Source: Coriobacteriales bacterium
GTDB taxonomy: Bacteria; Actinomycetota; Coriobacteriia; Coriobacteriales; UMGS124
Assembly (NCBI GenBank): GCA_017515595.1
Contig: JAFWFL010000100.1
Span: 1 to 46,073 of the forward strand
DNA length: 46,073 bases
Reading direction: 5' to 3'
Shown piece by piece: positions 8,672 to 17,949 of the stretch. Under the pieces are notes generated by a model. That model worked only from the letters and a program-made list of their open reading frames with translations, ran no database searches and was not told the origin of the DNA. Numbering within the stretch: position 1 is the first letter of the stretch; each line of letters starts with the position of its first letter. The position numbers were made by a program, and so were the translations under genes.

Positions 8672-9458
8672 TAAAAACTCCCTTTACAAGATCTATAAAT
8701 GACTCAGCTTCAAGAGAAGCTCCGCCCACAAGAACGCCGTCAATGTCTTCGCAAGAGGTAAACAGATTCACGTTGCCCGGACGCACCGAGCCGCCATAAA
8801 GCACGCGCGAAGCATCTGCCGCAGCCTCGCCCCAGAGCTCTTTGAGAGCGCCGCGAATAGCAGCTGCGACCTTCTGAGCATGCTCGGGAGAAGAAGTAAG
8901 ACCGGTTCCTATTGCCCAGATGGGCTCGTAGGCAATGACAATACCCTTGGCCTGCGCGGGAACACCCTCAAGCGAAGCCTTGAGCTCGTCTACCACGAAC
9001 TCGATGGTTTTGTCTTCTTCGTAAACAGCAAGCGGCTCGCCTACGCACAGCATGGGCTTAATGTCATGAGCGAGAAGAGCTGCGCACTTGTGTGCGACAT
9101 CAGCGCTTGTCTCGCCAAAAAGCTCGCGGCGCTCGGAGTGGCCAATGATGCACCAGCCGCACTCGAGGTCTTTGATCTGCGAAACAGAAACCTCGCCGGT
9201 AAAAGCGCCTTCGTCTTCCCAGTAGCAATCCTGGGCGCCTACCTGCACAAATGAGTGGTCAAACGCAACCACGTTGGTCACGCCGCGCAGAGCGGTAAAC
9301 GAGGGGCAAATAACTATATCTGCGATGTCTTTGTACTCGCGGTCAATGAGGTCAACAATGCGCTGGGCAACCTGGACCGACTCAGCATAGGTCTTGTGAA
9401 GCTTCCAGTTACCCGCAATAATGGGAATGCGTTTTCCTGAGTAATCAAAACTGATCAT
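8664..9458 (-). CDS. tpiA: Triosephosphate isomerase
   Basis: Interconverts dihydroxyacetone phosphate and glyceraldehyde 3-phosphate. The TIM-barrel motifs are present: substrate lysine in AGNWKLHKT, catalytic histidine in CIIGHSERRE, catalytic glutamate in IAYEPIWAIGTG, and the phosphate loop LYGGSVRPGN. The start used here (MISFDYSGKR) gives 264 residues. An upstream ATG at 9482 would add eight residues and overlap the pgk stop; both are possible. It sits between pgk and gpmI with overlaps, as one operon. Confidence 0.94.
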   Translation of the reverse strand: MISFDYSGKRIPIIAGNWKLHKTYAESVQVAQRIVDLIDREYKDIADIVICPSFTALRGVTNVVAFDHSFVQVGAQDCYWEDEGAFTGEVSVSQIKDLECGWCIIGHSERRELFGETSADVAHKCAALLAHDIKPMLCVGEPLAVYEEDKTIEFVVDELKASLEGVPAQAKGIVIAYEPIWAIGTGLTSSPEHAQKVAAAIRGALKELWGEAAADASRVLYGGSVRPGNVNLFTSCEDIDGVLVGGASLEAESFIDLVKGVFNA

Positions 9459-9474
9459 ATTCGAAGTCTTTTTG

Positions 9475-10665
9475 CTAAACACTGGGTATCGCCTCGATTC
9501 CGGGAAGTTCTTTGCCTTCTACCAGCTCCATGCTTGCGCCGCCACCGGTAGATATAAAGGTCATGCCGTCCTGGAGACCAAACTTCTTAACGGCCGCAGC
9601 CGAGTCGCCGCCGCCCACAATGCTTGTGCATTCTTTGTTTGCAGCGATTGCCTCGCCCACGGCGCGGGTGCCGGCTTCGAATGCCTTCATTTCAAAGACA
9701 CCCATGGGGCCGTTCCAAAATACCGTCTTAGCTGCGGCAAGTTTTTGAGCATAGAGTTCCTGGGTCTTGGGACCAATGTCGAGGCCCATCCAGCCCTCGG
9801 GGATATTGTCTGCATCAACAATTTGAGTATTGGCATCCTCGGCAAAAGCGTTTGCCACCACGTAGTCTATGGGGAGCACAAGCTCGCAGCCACGCTCTTT
9901 GCAGGCCTCGAGCATCTGTCCTGCGCGCTCAATCCAGTCTGGCTCAACAAGAGAAGAACCAATTTCTTTGCCCTGCGCCTTCATAAAGGTGAAGCACATA
10001 CCGCCGCCAATAAGGAGCGTGTCTACCAGCTCAGAAAGATGCTCGATAACGCCAATCTTGTCTGAGACTTTTGAGCCGCCAAGGACGGCAACAAAGGGAC
10101 GGTGGGGCTTCTCGATCATGCCGGTAATGGTCTCTACCTCGCGGGCAAGCAAAAGACCTGCATAAGCCTTGAGGAACTTTGTAACGCCCACAACCGAGGC
10201 ATGAGCACGGTGAGCAGAGCCAAACGCGTCGTCAACATAAATGTCGCCAAGCTTGGCAAGCTCTGCGGCAAACTAGGGATTGTTCTTTTTCTCGCGCGCA
10301 TCAAAACGCACATTCTCAATGAGCATGATGTCGCCGTCTTCGAGTTTGTTCGAAGCTTCTACGGCAGCCTCGCCAATGACGCTGTCACAGTAAACAACAT
10401 CTTTGCCCAAAAGCTCGCCCAGGCGTACGGCCACGGGTTTAAGCGAATACTGCTCTTCAAAGCCCTCGCCTTTTGGCCTGCCCAGATGGCTCATGCAAAT
10501 AACGCGCGCGCCCTTCTCCAACAGGAGCTTAATGGTGGGAAGCGCAGCAAGAATACGCGTGTCGTCTGTTACTACGCCTTCTTTAATGGGCACGTTAAAA
10601 TCGACGCGAATCAAAACTCGTTTGCCGGCAACATCAACATCTGCGATGCTTTGTTTTTGTGCCAT
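9475..10665 (-). pseudogene. pgk: Phosphoglycerate kinase, frame interrupted by an in-frame TAG
   Basis: Makes ATP from 1,3-bisphosphoglycerate and is normally essential for glycolysis. The frame is continuous for 397 codons except for a TAG at codon 131 (plus-strand cta, 10273-10275). The N-terminal piece (10273-10665, 130 residues) has the substrate-binding start [11 protein letters not shown] and MSHLGRPKG. The C-terminal piece (to 9475) has LGGSKVSDKIG and the nucleotide loop STGGGASMELVEG. Codon 131 falls in NNP-stop-FAAELAKLGDIYV, where homologues usually have Glu, so a single G-to-T change (GAG to TAG) explains it. No bases are missing. The ribosome-binding site AAGGAGG is strong. Sequencing error, readthrough, or a real nonsense mutation backed by a second pgk are all possible. 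Confidence 0.9.
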
Positions 10666-10756
10666 AACAACCTCCTTGCCGTCATATGTCTGACAAACCG
10701 GATTACGTGCGAAACATAATAGTTAACATAGTATAACTCAGTTTCTAACACAAAAC

Positions 10757-10787
10757 GCGGCCCACGCCACAAAATGACGCAGGCCGC
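10757..10787 (-). terminator. Terminator-like hairpin after gap
   Basis: On the minus strand, GCGGCC and GGCCGC form the base of a stem with partly paired inner bases, followed by GTTTTGTGTT. It lies between the gap stop and the pgk start, and suggests that gap and pgk are separate transcription units. Confidence 0.6.
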
Positions 10788-10806
10788 TAAAAACGCAAAT
10801 TACTTG

Positions 10807-11829
10807 CTATTTAACCATTTTCTTTGCAAGGTCCAAAAGCCTGCAGGAGTAGCCCATCTCATTGTCATACCAGGAGAGAACCTTTACAAACGTGCCCTTG
10901 CCGCCCAGAACCATGGTGCAGCCGGCGTCAAAGATGCTCGAGGCCTTCTCGCCAATAATATCGCAAGATACAAGCGGCTCCTCTGAGTAGTCGAGAATAC
11001 CCTTGAGAGCGCCGTCTGAAGCAGCCTTCATTGCGGCGTTGACTTCTTCTTTGGTGACTTCTTTCTTGAGCTCGCATACGAGGTCAACCATTGACCCGTC
11101 GGGCGTGGGAACGCGGGCGCACATACCGTCAAGCTTGCCGGCAATCTCAGGAATAACCAGGCCAACGCACTTGGCGGCGCCGGTTGAAGTGGGAACAATA
11201 GAAACGGCGCCGGCGCGGGCACGACGCAGGTCCTTGTGGCTGCCGTCAAGAATCTTCTGGTCAGAAGTATAGGCATGAACGGTGGTCATCATGCCGCGGA
11301 CAATGCCAAACTCGTCGTTCAGAACCTTGGCTACGGGAGCCAGGCAGTTGGTGGTACATGAAGCGTTACTTACAATGTTCATGGTTGCGGGATCATAAAC
11401 ATCATCATTTACGCCCATAACAATGGTAGCGTCAATTTCGCCCTTAGAAGACGGCGCGCTCAGAGCAACCTTCTTGGCGCCGCAGTCGATGTGTTTCTGG
11501 AGCTCAGAAGAAGTCTTAAACTTGCCGGTGCACTCCAAAACCACTTCTACACCCAGCTCTCCCCAAGGAAGCTCAGGCAAACCCTTAGGATCGCGTGCCG
11601 AGAGACCCTTAATGCGCTTCTCGCCGTCAACAATGAGGTCAATGCCATCAAGTGCAATTTCATGCGCGCACTTGCCATGAACGGAATCTCTGCGAATAAG
11701 CTGGGCCACACACTCGGCCTTGCCCATATCATTAATGGCTACAACTTCAATATCAGGGTCATCAAAAGCTGCGCGCAAAACAACACGACCAATCCTGCCA
11801 AGTCCGTTAATGCCAACCTTAACTGCCAT
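10807..11829 (-). CDS. gap: Glyceraldehyde-3-phosphate dehydrogenase, type I
   Basis: Oxidises glyceraldehyde 3-phosphate to 1,3-bisphosphoglycerate with NAD in glycolysis. The NAD-binding start is VGINGLGRIGR, the catalytic cysteine lies in SNASCTTNCLAP (about residue 155), and the C-terminal WYDNEMGYS motif is present. The open frame extends upstream to 11937, but the start at 11829 (MAVKVGING) has a clear AAGGAGG ribosome-binding site and gives 340 residues, the usual length. It lies downstream of whiA, with a 114-base gap, and upstream of pgk. Confidence 0.95.
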   Translation of the reverse strand: MAVKVGINGLGRIGRVVLRAAFDDPDIEVVAINDMGKAECVAQLIRRDSVHGKCAHEIALDGIDLIVDGEKRIKGLSARDPKGLPELPWGELGVEVVLECTGKFKTSSELQKHIDCGAKKVALSAPSSKGEIDATIVMGVNDDVYDPATMNIVSNASCTTNCLAPVAKVLNDEFGIVRGMMTTVHAYTSDQKILDGSHKDLRRARAGAVSIVPTSTGAAKCVGLVIPEIAGKLDGMCARVPTPDGSMVDLVCELKKEVTKEEVNAAMKAASDGALKGILDYSEEPLVSCDIIGEKASSIFDAGCTMVLGGKGTFVKVLSWYDNEMGYSCRLLDLAKKMVK

Positions 11830-11943
11830 GAGTGTCCTCCTTAGCAACACGTGTCTCTTTGCCCGGCATTTTTGCGCGGGCAATTTTTGCCGTACTCGGG
11901 CGTGCATAACTATAGCGCTTTGCGCCCATAAATGCATACACTG

Positions 11944-12906
11944 TTAACTATGCCCTTTTTGCTCCTCGTTTATCTTGAGATTTGCATTATAGTCGGTGAG
12001 AAGCTCTTGCAAGCGCCGTACACGGTGGTAGACGGCGCTTTTTGAGAGCGGCGGAATTGATGCTTCGCCGAGTTCTCGCAAAGAAAGCTCGGGATGATCG
12101 CGCCTCAGTTCACAAAAATCCCTCAGTGCGGGAGGCAGATGCTCTATGCCAATCTTGCTGTCGAGCTCATCTATAAGCTCTTGCTGGTCGCTCGCCGCTG
12201 TAGTCGCTTTTCTTTGGTTTGCGAGCTCTGCGTTAACGAGCCGGTTGGTTGAGTTGCGCAAAGATTTGACCATGCGTGCGTCTTCAAAGGCGCAAACGCT
12301 CTTTTTGGCGCCCGCAACCACCAAAAACGCGGTTATTTCCTGAGCGTTTTTGAGGTAAATAACATACGAGCCTCTCCTCTGGCTTACGCGGGCTCTGATA
12401 CCAAAGCGCTTCATAATAACCACGAGGGCATTCGCGAACTGCTGCGTCTGAGAAACGAGCTCAAAGTGCGCGTCTCCGTGGGGGTCTGCCACAAAACCGC
12501 CGCCCATAAATGAGCCGCGCAAATATGCCCGGGCCCACTCTTTGCGCGCAACAAGCGTTGTATCAATATCCTGAGCAATGGTTAAATCTTCATTGAGAAT
12601 GCCCATTTGAACAAGGGCAGGGTTCAAACGTGGCTGCTCAGGAACTACAATCAGGTAGTTTCTTGTTTTATGCAAAACAGAGCGGCGAATGGTAAGCTCG
12701 GTTGTGAGGTTATAGACATTATGTAATAGTTTGATGAGCGTGCGGGCAACCGCGCCTGTCTCGGTAGCTAAAGAAACCCTAAAACGCTTGCCGCTAAAGC
12801 TCAGAGAGCCGCATACGCGCATAATGGCCGAAAGCTCCACCATGTCGCATGCGAGGTCTCCCTCAACACGTGAAAGCTCGTCTTTTACCTCAGCGGTAAA
12901 CGACAT
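11944..12906 (-). CDS. whiA: Sporulation/cell-division transcription regulator WhiA
   Basis: DNA-binding protein conserved in Gram-positive bacteria. In actinobacteria it acts in cell division and differentiation. The 320 residues begin with the family N-terminus (MSFTAEVKDELSRVE), contain the LAGLIDADG-like domain (AYLRGSFMGGGFVADP) and end in a helix-turn-helix (LSLRELGEASIPPLSKSAV). It overlaps yvcK by 22 bases. The rapZ-yvcK-whiA order is the classic conserved cluster. Confidence 0.93.
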   Translation of the reverse strand: MSFTAEVKDELSRVEGDLACDMVELSAIMRVCGSLSFSGKRFRVSLATETGAVARTLIKLLHNVYNLTTELTIRRSVLHKTRNYLIVVPEQPRLNPALVQMGILNEDLTIAQDIDTTLVARKEWARAYLRGSFMGGGFVADPHGDAHFELVSQTQQFANALVVIMKRFGIRARVSQRRGSYVIYLKNAQEITAFLVVAGAKKSVCAFEDARMVKSLRNSTNRLVNAELANQRKATTAASDQQELIDELDSKIGIEHLPPALRDFCELRRDHPELSLRELGEASIPPLSKSAVYHRVRRLQELLTDYNANLKINEEQKGHS

Positions 12907-13958
12907 GATTCAACAACTCCCCGCAATATCTGCCCAAGCTTTTGGGTATTATGCCAGGTTGGACGTTCTTTATCATGAAAATCCCGCACAATAATGGTGG
13001 GTACGCGCTTCTCTAACCGGAGAATCATGTCATCAGTTACCTTAACCGGCCTAAAATACCAGTCCGGATCAGGATTATGCATGGTGTTTGGCAGAATCTT
13101 CCATGCGCGCTCTGCCGCTGCGTTACGAATCTGCTCTCCGGTAATAGCCTGGAATGAGCGCGTTGCCAATCCCAAATCATGCTCTACGTGGCGGTGTACA
13201 ATGAGTACGTCAAGACTTCCTTCCAAACCGTGTTTTAAGAGGGCGTCTACATACTCCTCAAGATTAAGGCCCCAGGTTTCGCCTTGCATGTCGGCCATTG
13301 AAGCAATGTAAACCTTGAGAGCTTTTGTTCTTCTGAGCGCGCTGAGAATACCCGGTACCAGGAGGTTGGGAATCACGCTTGTAAAGAGCGAGCCCGGTCC
13401 CAGGACAACAATGTCAGCATCAAGAATAGCCTGCGCAGCCGGCTCATACGCGTTGCAAAAACTGGGAGAAATCCACACTTTTTTAAGCGCGCAGGGTCCC
13501 GTGCCAAGCGTTGCCTGCCCGGTGAACTCGTGTCCGTCGCGCGTAAGACCGCAAAGAACAATGTCGTCAAGGGTCGAGGGCATAACGTGACCCTGGCAAT
13601 GGAGAATTTGCTCGCAAATCTGTATAGCCTCAATAAACGAGCCGGTTTGCATGGTAAGAGCCGTAAGCAAGAGATTGCCCATGGCGTGGTTATCTGCAAA
13701 CGCAAAGCGCTTCCCCAGCGACTGGGGCAGCGGCGCGTACTCGTTTTCTGCCATAGCTACCAGGCACTTTCTGATATCGCCCGGCGGGTTGATACCGGTT
13801 TCCTTGCGGAGAATACCCGTGGAGCCTCCGTCATCAACCATAGAAACAATAGCGGTGATATCGCAGCCAAAAGAACGCAGCGCACGTATGGTGTTCGGTT
13901 GTCCGGTGCCACCTCCAACCGATACCGCACGCACGGGTTTATCCAAAAAAACGCTCAT
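12885..13958 (-). CDS. yvcK: Gluconeogenesis/morphogenesis factor YvcK family (CofD-like)
   Basis: Member of the YvcK family, needed in Bacillus for normal shape and growth on gluconeogenic carbon; it binds UDP-sugars. The 357 residues begin with the nucleotide-binding loop SVGGGTGQPNTIRAL, then VSMVDDGGSTGILR, and later VLGPGSLFTSVIPNLL, all hallmark motifs. It lies 3 bases after rapZ and overlaps whiA, so the three genes are one transcription unit. Confidence 0.92.
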   Translation of the reverse strand: MSVFLDKPVRAVSVGGGTGQPNTIRALRSFGCDITAIVSMVDDGGSTGILRKETGINPPGDIRKCLVAMAENEYAPLPQSLGKRFAFADNHAMGNLLLTALTMQTGSFIEAIQICEQILHCQGHVMPSTLDDIVLCGLTRDGHEFTGQATLGTGPCALKKVWISPSFCNAYEPAAQAILDADIVVLGPGSLFTSVIPNLLVPGILSALRRTKALKVYIASMADMQGETWGLNLEEYVDALLKHGLEGSLDVLIVHRHVEHDLGLATRSFQAITGEQIRNAAAERAWKILPNTMHNPDPDWYFRPVKVTDDMILRLEKRVPTIIVRDFHDKERPTWHNTQKLGQILRGVVESCRLPLR

Positions 13959-13961
13959 AAG

Positions 13962-14903
13962 CTAACTCCGTTGTCCATGGACATGCTTAGAGATATCCCT
14001 ATGAGATATCGAAACATTGTAGCCCTGGTCAATAAGGCGCTTGCCGGTTTGCTCGGCAATGGTAACGCTCCTGTGCTGGCCTCCTGTACACCCAACAGCA
14101 ATGGAGAGATGCTGTTTGCCTTCATTTACATAGCCCGGCATCACAACATCAAGCAGGTTGTACCATGCTTCCAAAAACTTTTTTGTCTCGTTCGACGACA
14201 TAACGTAATCACGCACGGGATCATCAAATCCGGTAAGATCGCGCATGTGGGGATCGTAGAAAGGGTTTGGCAAAAAGCGCACGTCAATTACCAAATCTGC
14301 ATCAAGCGGAATGCCGTATTTAAAACCAAACGAGCAGACCGAGACGTTAATTCCCTGACGAATGGGTTTCTCGGAAAACTGGCTGATAATGCGCGACCGC
14401 AGCTCCTGAGCACGTAAATCGCTTGTGTCAATGACAATATTCGCAATCTCTTTGATGCTGCCCAGGCGCTCGCGTTCAAGCGCAATGGCCTGCGAAACGG
14501 TGATGCCTTCTTCAGCCAAAGGATGTCTGCGCCGCAAAGAGCTGTAACGCTTGCGCAGAGCCTCGTCATTCGCGTCCAAAAAGAGCACTTCATAGGCGAT
14601 CTCACGCTCTGTGAGGCACTCGAGTTCATCTTTAAGCCGGGTAAAAAAGCCCTCGGTACGCACATCACAAACAACCGCGAGTCGCTTGTTGGCCTCAAGC
14701 GGAAGTCCCACAAGTACGGTAAGCGGCACAATCATGCTTGGCGGGAGATTGTCAATGCAATAGTATCCCAGGTCCTCCAGGCAATGGAGCGCCTCGGTGC
14801 GCCCGGCTCCGCTCATTCCGGTCACAATCACTACGTCAGGATAATATACCTGATCTTCTTCTTTTATGTCTTCTTCCTGCATATTGGATATCTCGTTTTC
14901 CAC
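13962..14903 (-). CDS. rapZ: RNase adapter protein RapZ (nucleotide-binding, YvcJ family)
   Basis: P-loop nucleotide-binding protein. In enteric bacteria RapZ steers RNase E to small RNAs controlling amino-sugar synthesis, and its Bacillus homologue is YvcJ. The 313 residues have Walker A GMSGAGRTEA (29-38), DLGYYCIDNLPP, and the conserved C-terminal domain with DVRFLPNPFYDP and GCTGGQHRSV. An N-terminal acidic extension of about 20 residues precedes the P-loop domain. It heads the rapZ-yvcK-whiA operon and is divergent from the LRR gene. The RNA role is by homology only. Confidence 0.92.
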   Translation of the reverse strand: MENEISNMQEEDIKEEDQVYYPDVVIVTGMSGAGRTEALHCLEDLGYYCIDNLPPSMIVPLTVLVGLPLEANKRLAVVCDVRTEGFFTRLKDELECLTEREIAYEVLFLDANDEALRKRYSSLRRRHPLAEEGITVSQAIALERERLGSIKEIANIVIDTSDLRAQELRSRIISQFSEKPIRQGINVSVCSFGFKYGIPLDADLVIDVRFLPNPFYDPHMRDLTGFDDPVRDYVMSSNETKKFLEAWYNLLDVVMPGYVNEGKQHLSIAVGCTGGQHRSVTIAEQTGKRLIDQGYNVSISHRDISKHVHGQRS

Positions 14904-15024
14904 GGCTCCCCTATCCGCGAAGATTTATACACGCAACTATATTGTAGCTTATGATAGTATATACTTTTATCGAAACAAAAGCAGCAACGAGTATTATGCT
15001 TTTAAATATATGGGGGTTATGTAC

Positions 15025-16710
15025 ATGCGGTGCCCAACATGCGACCATAAAATAAAGCGCAACGCCACGGTTTGTCCAAACTGCGGTACTTCTGTGGGCT
15101 CCTCCCAGGCCATTTTTGGCGGAGCAGCCCGTGCGGTTCGCGAATCTTGGGGCCTCCCTACCACAACAGACGAGCCGTCTGACAACCCGCGCAAGGTCTC
15201 GGGTTATATCATGTTCATTTTGGTCGCGCTTGCCCTTGTCGCCATCATGCTTTTGGCCATTGTTGCACTTCAAGCTACGACTTCTGCCTCACGGGGTGTC
15301 TTGATAGATTCCGAGAACTTCCCCGGTGACTTTTTGCGCCAAACCGTTGCGGCTTATGATGATAATCAGGACGGCCGGCTCTCTATTGAAGAGGCGCGCA
15401 ATATTACGAGCATAAATCTCTCGTCAAAGAATCTCGACAATCTGGCAGGAATTGAATATCTTCCCTTCCTTGTTTCGCTTAACGCAAGCAACAATAACCT
15501 GGTTTCTTGCAATCTCAGCAACTTCAGCCGGCTCGAATCTATAAACCTTTCTCAGAATAAACTCGCAGATCTCCAAATACACGGAATTCCTTCGCTAAAA
15601 TCTTTAGATGTCTCTGACAACATGCTTACCGCTCTTGATGTTTCCAGATGCGCAAACCTCGAGTCACTTAAGTGCACCAATAACCAGATTGCCCGGCTTG
15701 ATCTTTCCAAAAATTTGAATATTTCACAGCTTGAATACGATCCCGGACAAAACATAAAGATACCGCTTATACACTACTTCTTTGCTGATGAAGCGCTCAT
15801 TACATCGCTCTACGCCTATGACCTTGACCATGATAATGCGCTCTCTCTGCGCGAACGCCAGGGAGTGACCTCGCTCTCCATGAACGGGAGCGGCCTCGCA
15901 AGCCTCGAAGGACTCACCTGGTTCGAGAATCTTGTACAGCTTGATGTCTCGAACACCCAGCTGAGTAAGCTCGACTCGGCTTGTATTCCGCCAAGTTTAG
16001 TATCGCTTACGGCTTACGGTTGCAATATTAAAAAAGTCTCGCTTACCGGCTTGCAGCATCTGAGCCTGCTCAACCTCGCAAACAACCCACTCACCTCACT
16101 CGATCTGAGCCCGCTAACAAGCCTCACAACACTCCAGGCCTCAGAGTGTAAACTCCGCGGAACCCTTCATCTTGAGTCAAACATTGCGCTTGTCTCGGTT
16201 GATGTCTCCTCAAATCCCAATTTAACCGAGGTTTCTGTTCCCTCTACTGCTTCGCTTACAGCTGCCGGTTCAATTGTCACCGATAAAAAGTGCAAGATTA
16301 CCTATGTGCCCCTTACGCCCGTAGAAAAAGAGGAAATCTCTGAAGAAGACGATTATGCCGAGATGGCAGATTATGAAGCAGAAGTATATGAGGAAGAATC
16401 CTTTATAGAAGAAGAGCTTATAGAAGACGAGAATATTGAGCCGGAAGAGGAAGACTCTGAAGAAGAATCTCAAGAAGAGCCCAACGGAGAGCCTGTAGAA
16501 GAATCCGTTAATGAAGAATCAGCCGAGGATAAACCACCTGCAGAAGATTCAACCCACGAACCCCAAGAAGTAACTACGTCCACAGAACCCTCTCCTGAAG
16601 ACAATACAGAATCCGAGACCTCCAAAGAAGAAATAACCCAAGGCTCCGGCTCCGAGCAAGGCGATTTCCCCGGCAAAAACCCACCCACTCAGAAGACATT
16701 CTCTGCTTAA
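15025..16710 (+). CDS. Membrane-anchored leucine-rich-repeat protein with N-terminal zinc ribbon and acidic tail
   Basis: Unnamed envelope protein, 561 residues from the start used here. It opens with a zinc ribbon, CPTCDHKIKRNATVCPNCG (3-21), then one membrane segment (about 60-82). Two calcium-loop-like motifs follow (DDNQDGRLSIEE at 112-123 and DLDHDNALSLRE at 266-277). Each is followed by irregular leucine-rich repeats (LNLANNPLTSLDLS type). The last 130 residues are Glu/Asp/Ser/Pro-rich. The open frame runs upstream to 14866, but GGGGG at 15012-15016 suits the ATG at 15025. The ribbon should be cytoplasmic and the repeats outside. A function in adhesion or surface recognition is a guess. 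Confidence 0.8.
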   Translation: MRCPTCDHKIKRNATVCPNCGTSVGSSQAIFGGAARAVRESWGLPTTTDEPSDNPRKVSGYIMFILVALALVAIMLLAIVALQATTSASRGVLIDSENFPGDFLRQTVAAYDDNQDGRLSIEEARNITSINLSSKNLDNLAGIEYLPFLVSLNASNNNLVSCNLSNFSRLESINLSQNKLADLQIHGIPSLKSLDVSDNMLTALDVSRCANLESLKCTNNQIARLDLSKNLNISQLEYDPGQNIKIPLIHYFFADEALITSLYAYDLDHDNALSLRERQGVTSLSMNGSGLASLEGLTWFENLVQLDVSNTQLSKLDSACIPPSLVSLTAYGCNIKKVSLTGLQHLSLLNLANNPLTSLDLSPLTSLTTLQASECKLRGTLHLESNIALVSVDVSSNPNLTEVSVPSTASLTAAGSIVTDKKCKITYVPLTPVEKEEISEEDDYAEMADYEAEVYEEESFIEEELIEDENIEPEEEDSEEESQEEPNGEPVEESVNEESAEDKPPAEDSTHEPQEVTTSTEPSPEDNTESETSKEEITQGSGSEQGDFPGKNPPTQKTFSA

Positions 16711-16711
16711 G

Positions 16712-16878
16712 ATTCAAGGATACGGTTGCTCAATTCTTGTACCACAATACTTAATATATTAATATTTGCAGGTAAAACGCTTGTCTCATAAAGCAAGGGT
16801 TTCTCGGCAAGAGAAATATGCATCCGTATCCTTGAATTTGAAGCAGAGAACGTCTCTCTAGCAACCGTATCCTTGAAT
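16712..16878. repeat. Inverted repeat after the LRR gene
   Basis: A 19-base string (attcaaggatacggttgct, 16712-16730) recurs in reverse complement at 16860-16878, with a further partial copy (atccgtatccttgaattt) at 16822. It starts one base after the LRR stop codon and fills most of the gap to the convergent SIMPL gene. It could act as a bidirectional terminator or be a decayed mobile element. Confidence 0.75.
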
Positions 16879-16888
16879 TTGGATTCGA

Positions 16889-16927
16889 GTGACAGAGGGT
16901 CGTGCTTTTTGTCATCTCACAGAACGA
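16889..16927. repeat. Dispersed 38-bp repeat, shared with 27133-27170
   Basis: The stretch containing gacagagggtcgtgc and tgtcatctcacagaacg matches, in reverse complement and with few differences, bases 27133-27170 downstream of the glp-like operon. It is followed by a GGAACCGTCCCC-type string with ccgttct/agaacg repeats up to about 17000. This is an intergenic repeat family of unknown role. Confidence 0.55.
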
Positions 16928-17000
16928 GATGGTTTTGCGAGAAAAGAACGAAGGAACCGTCCCCTCGTTCTGTTCTCATTCGTTCCCTCTCGTTCTTCGT

Positions 17001-17840
17001 TTATGCGTCGAATATCTCGAATGCCACGGTTACGGTGGCGCTGATCTTTACAGTGCCGGGGTCAATGGCAATTGACTTTTGCTCGGCGCCAAAGGCTGCG
17101 GCCGAGGCTTCCTCGACCATAACGGAGTCATAGGCTGAACCGTTTACATAGCGGTAGCTCTGGTTGTCGCGGCCCTCGGTGATAGAAACCGCGTTGCCCA
17201 CAACGCAACCTGATGTCTCGGCCAAAGAAACTGCTTTTGCCTGTGCCTGGCTGTATGCTTTTGCAAGAGCTTCCTGGTAATATGCATCGTAATCGCTGCA
17301 ATAGTAAGAAACACCGTTTACGGTATTAGCGCCGGCGCCGGTTGCGACAGATATAATAGAGCCAATGGACTCAACAGGAATCTTCTTGACTTCAACCGAG
17401 ACATCAATGCGGTAGCCATTAATGGTTGCTACATTGGTTGAATAATCATACATGGGATACATGTTAAGGTTTGATGTGCTGATCTGGTCCTCGGGGACGC
17501 CGGCTTCTTTGAGTGCCGCATTGATGGCGTCAATAAGATCTGCCGCCTCGTCCTGGCACTCTACTGCTGTGTCTTTTTGCACATAAACACCCATAGAAAT
17601 ATCTGCCACATCAGGAACAGCATTAAGCGAATCTGTTCCGGTTACATTGATAACATGCGACTGAGCAGCAATAGTCTCAACGGAATTCACCAGTGAGTCA
17701 ACGTTTTGCATTCCCCAGCTGTTGAGCATCTGAGCATCAGAAGAGCAGCCCGTACCGCAAAGCAACATAGAGCCCGCCAAAACAGAAGCCGCGACAAATC
17801 CGCCGCGCGTTAAAGACGTCCTCAAATTTGACTTAATCAT
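17001..17840 (-). CDS. SIMPL-domain (DUF541) lipoprotein
   Basis: Secreted lipoprotein of the SIMPL/DUF541 family, whose molecular role is not well defined. The start at 17840 (MIKSNLRTSL) has the ribosome-binding site AAAGGCGG and gives 279 residues; the open frame extends to 17918 without good support. A signal peptide ends in a lipobox LCGTGC (Cys about 32). The SIMPL domain follows with VTGTDSLNAVPDVADISMGV and the VPEDQISTSNLNMYPMYDY block. It is convergent with the LRR gene and has no operon partner. Confidence 0.85.
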   Translation of the reverse strand: MIKSNLRTSLTRGGFVAASVLAGSMLLCGTGCSSDAQMLNSWGMQNVDSLVNSVETIAAQSHVINVTGTDSLNAVPDVADISMGVYVQKDTAVECQDEAADLIDAINAALKEAGVPEDQISTSNLNMYPMYDYSTNVATINGYRIDVSVEVKKIPVESIGSIISVATGAGANTVNGVSYYCSDYDAYYQEALAKAYSQAQAKAVSLAETSGCVVGNAVSITEGRDNQSYRYVNGSAYDSVMVEEASAAAFGAEQKSIAIDPGTVKISATVTVAFEIFDA

Positions 17841-17949
17841 AAAAACCGCCTTTCTATTAGTAAGACAAAAGTACACTGCAATATTTACTTTGGCTGTGTT
17901 ACCGGTACTTGTCCCCACATAACGTTACCTTTGTAGCACATAGTTGAGA

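Noticed and set aside
10273-10275. Amber codon as genome-wide recoded sense codon
   Set aside because: oppF, the permease ending at 33630, the GDPD gene and the SLATT-like gene all end naturally in TAG, so TAG works as a stop here.
11830-11937. N-terminal extension of GapDH
   Set aside because: The internal ATG at 11829 has a strong ribosome-binding site and gives the normal family length.
14866-15024. Upstream extension of the LRR protein
   Set aside because: No ribosome-binding site fits, it overlaps the rapZ start region, and the zinc ribbon begins right after the ATG at 15025.
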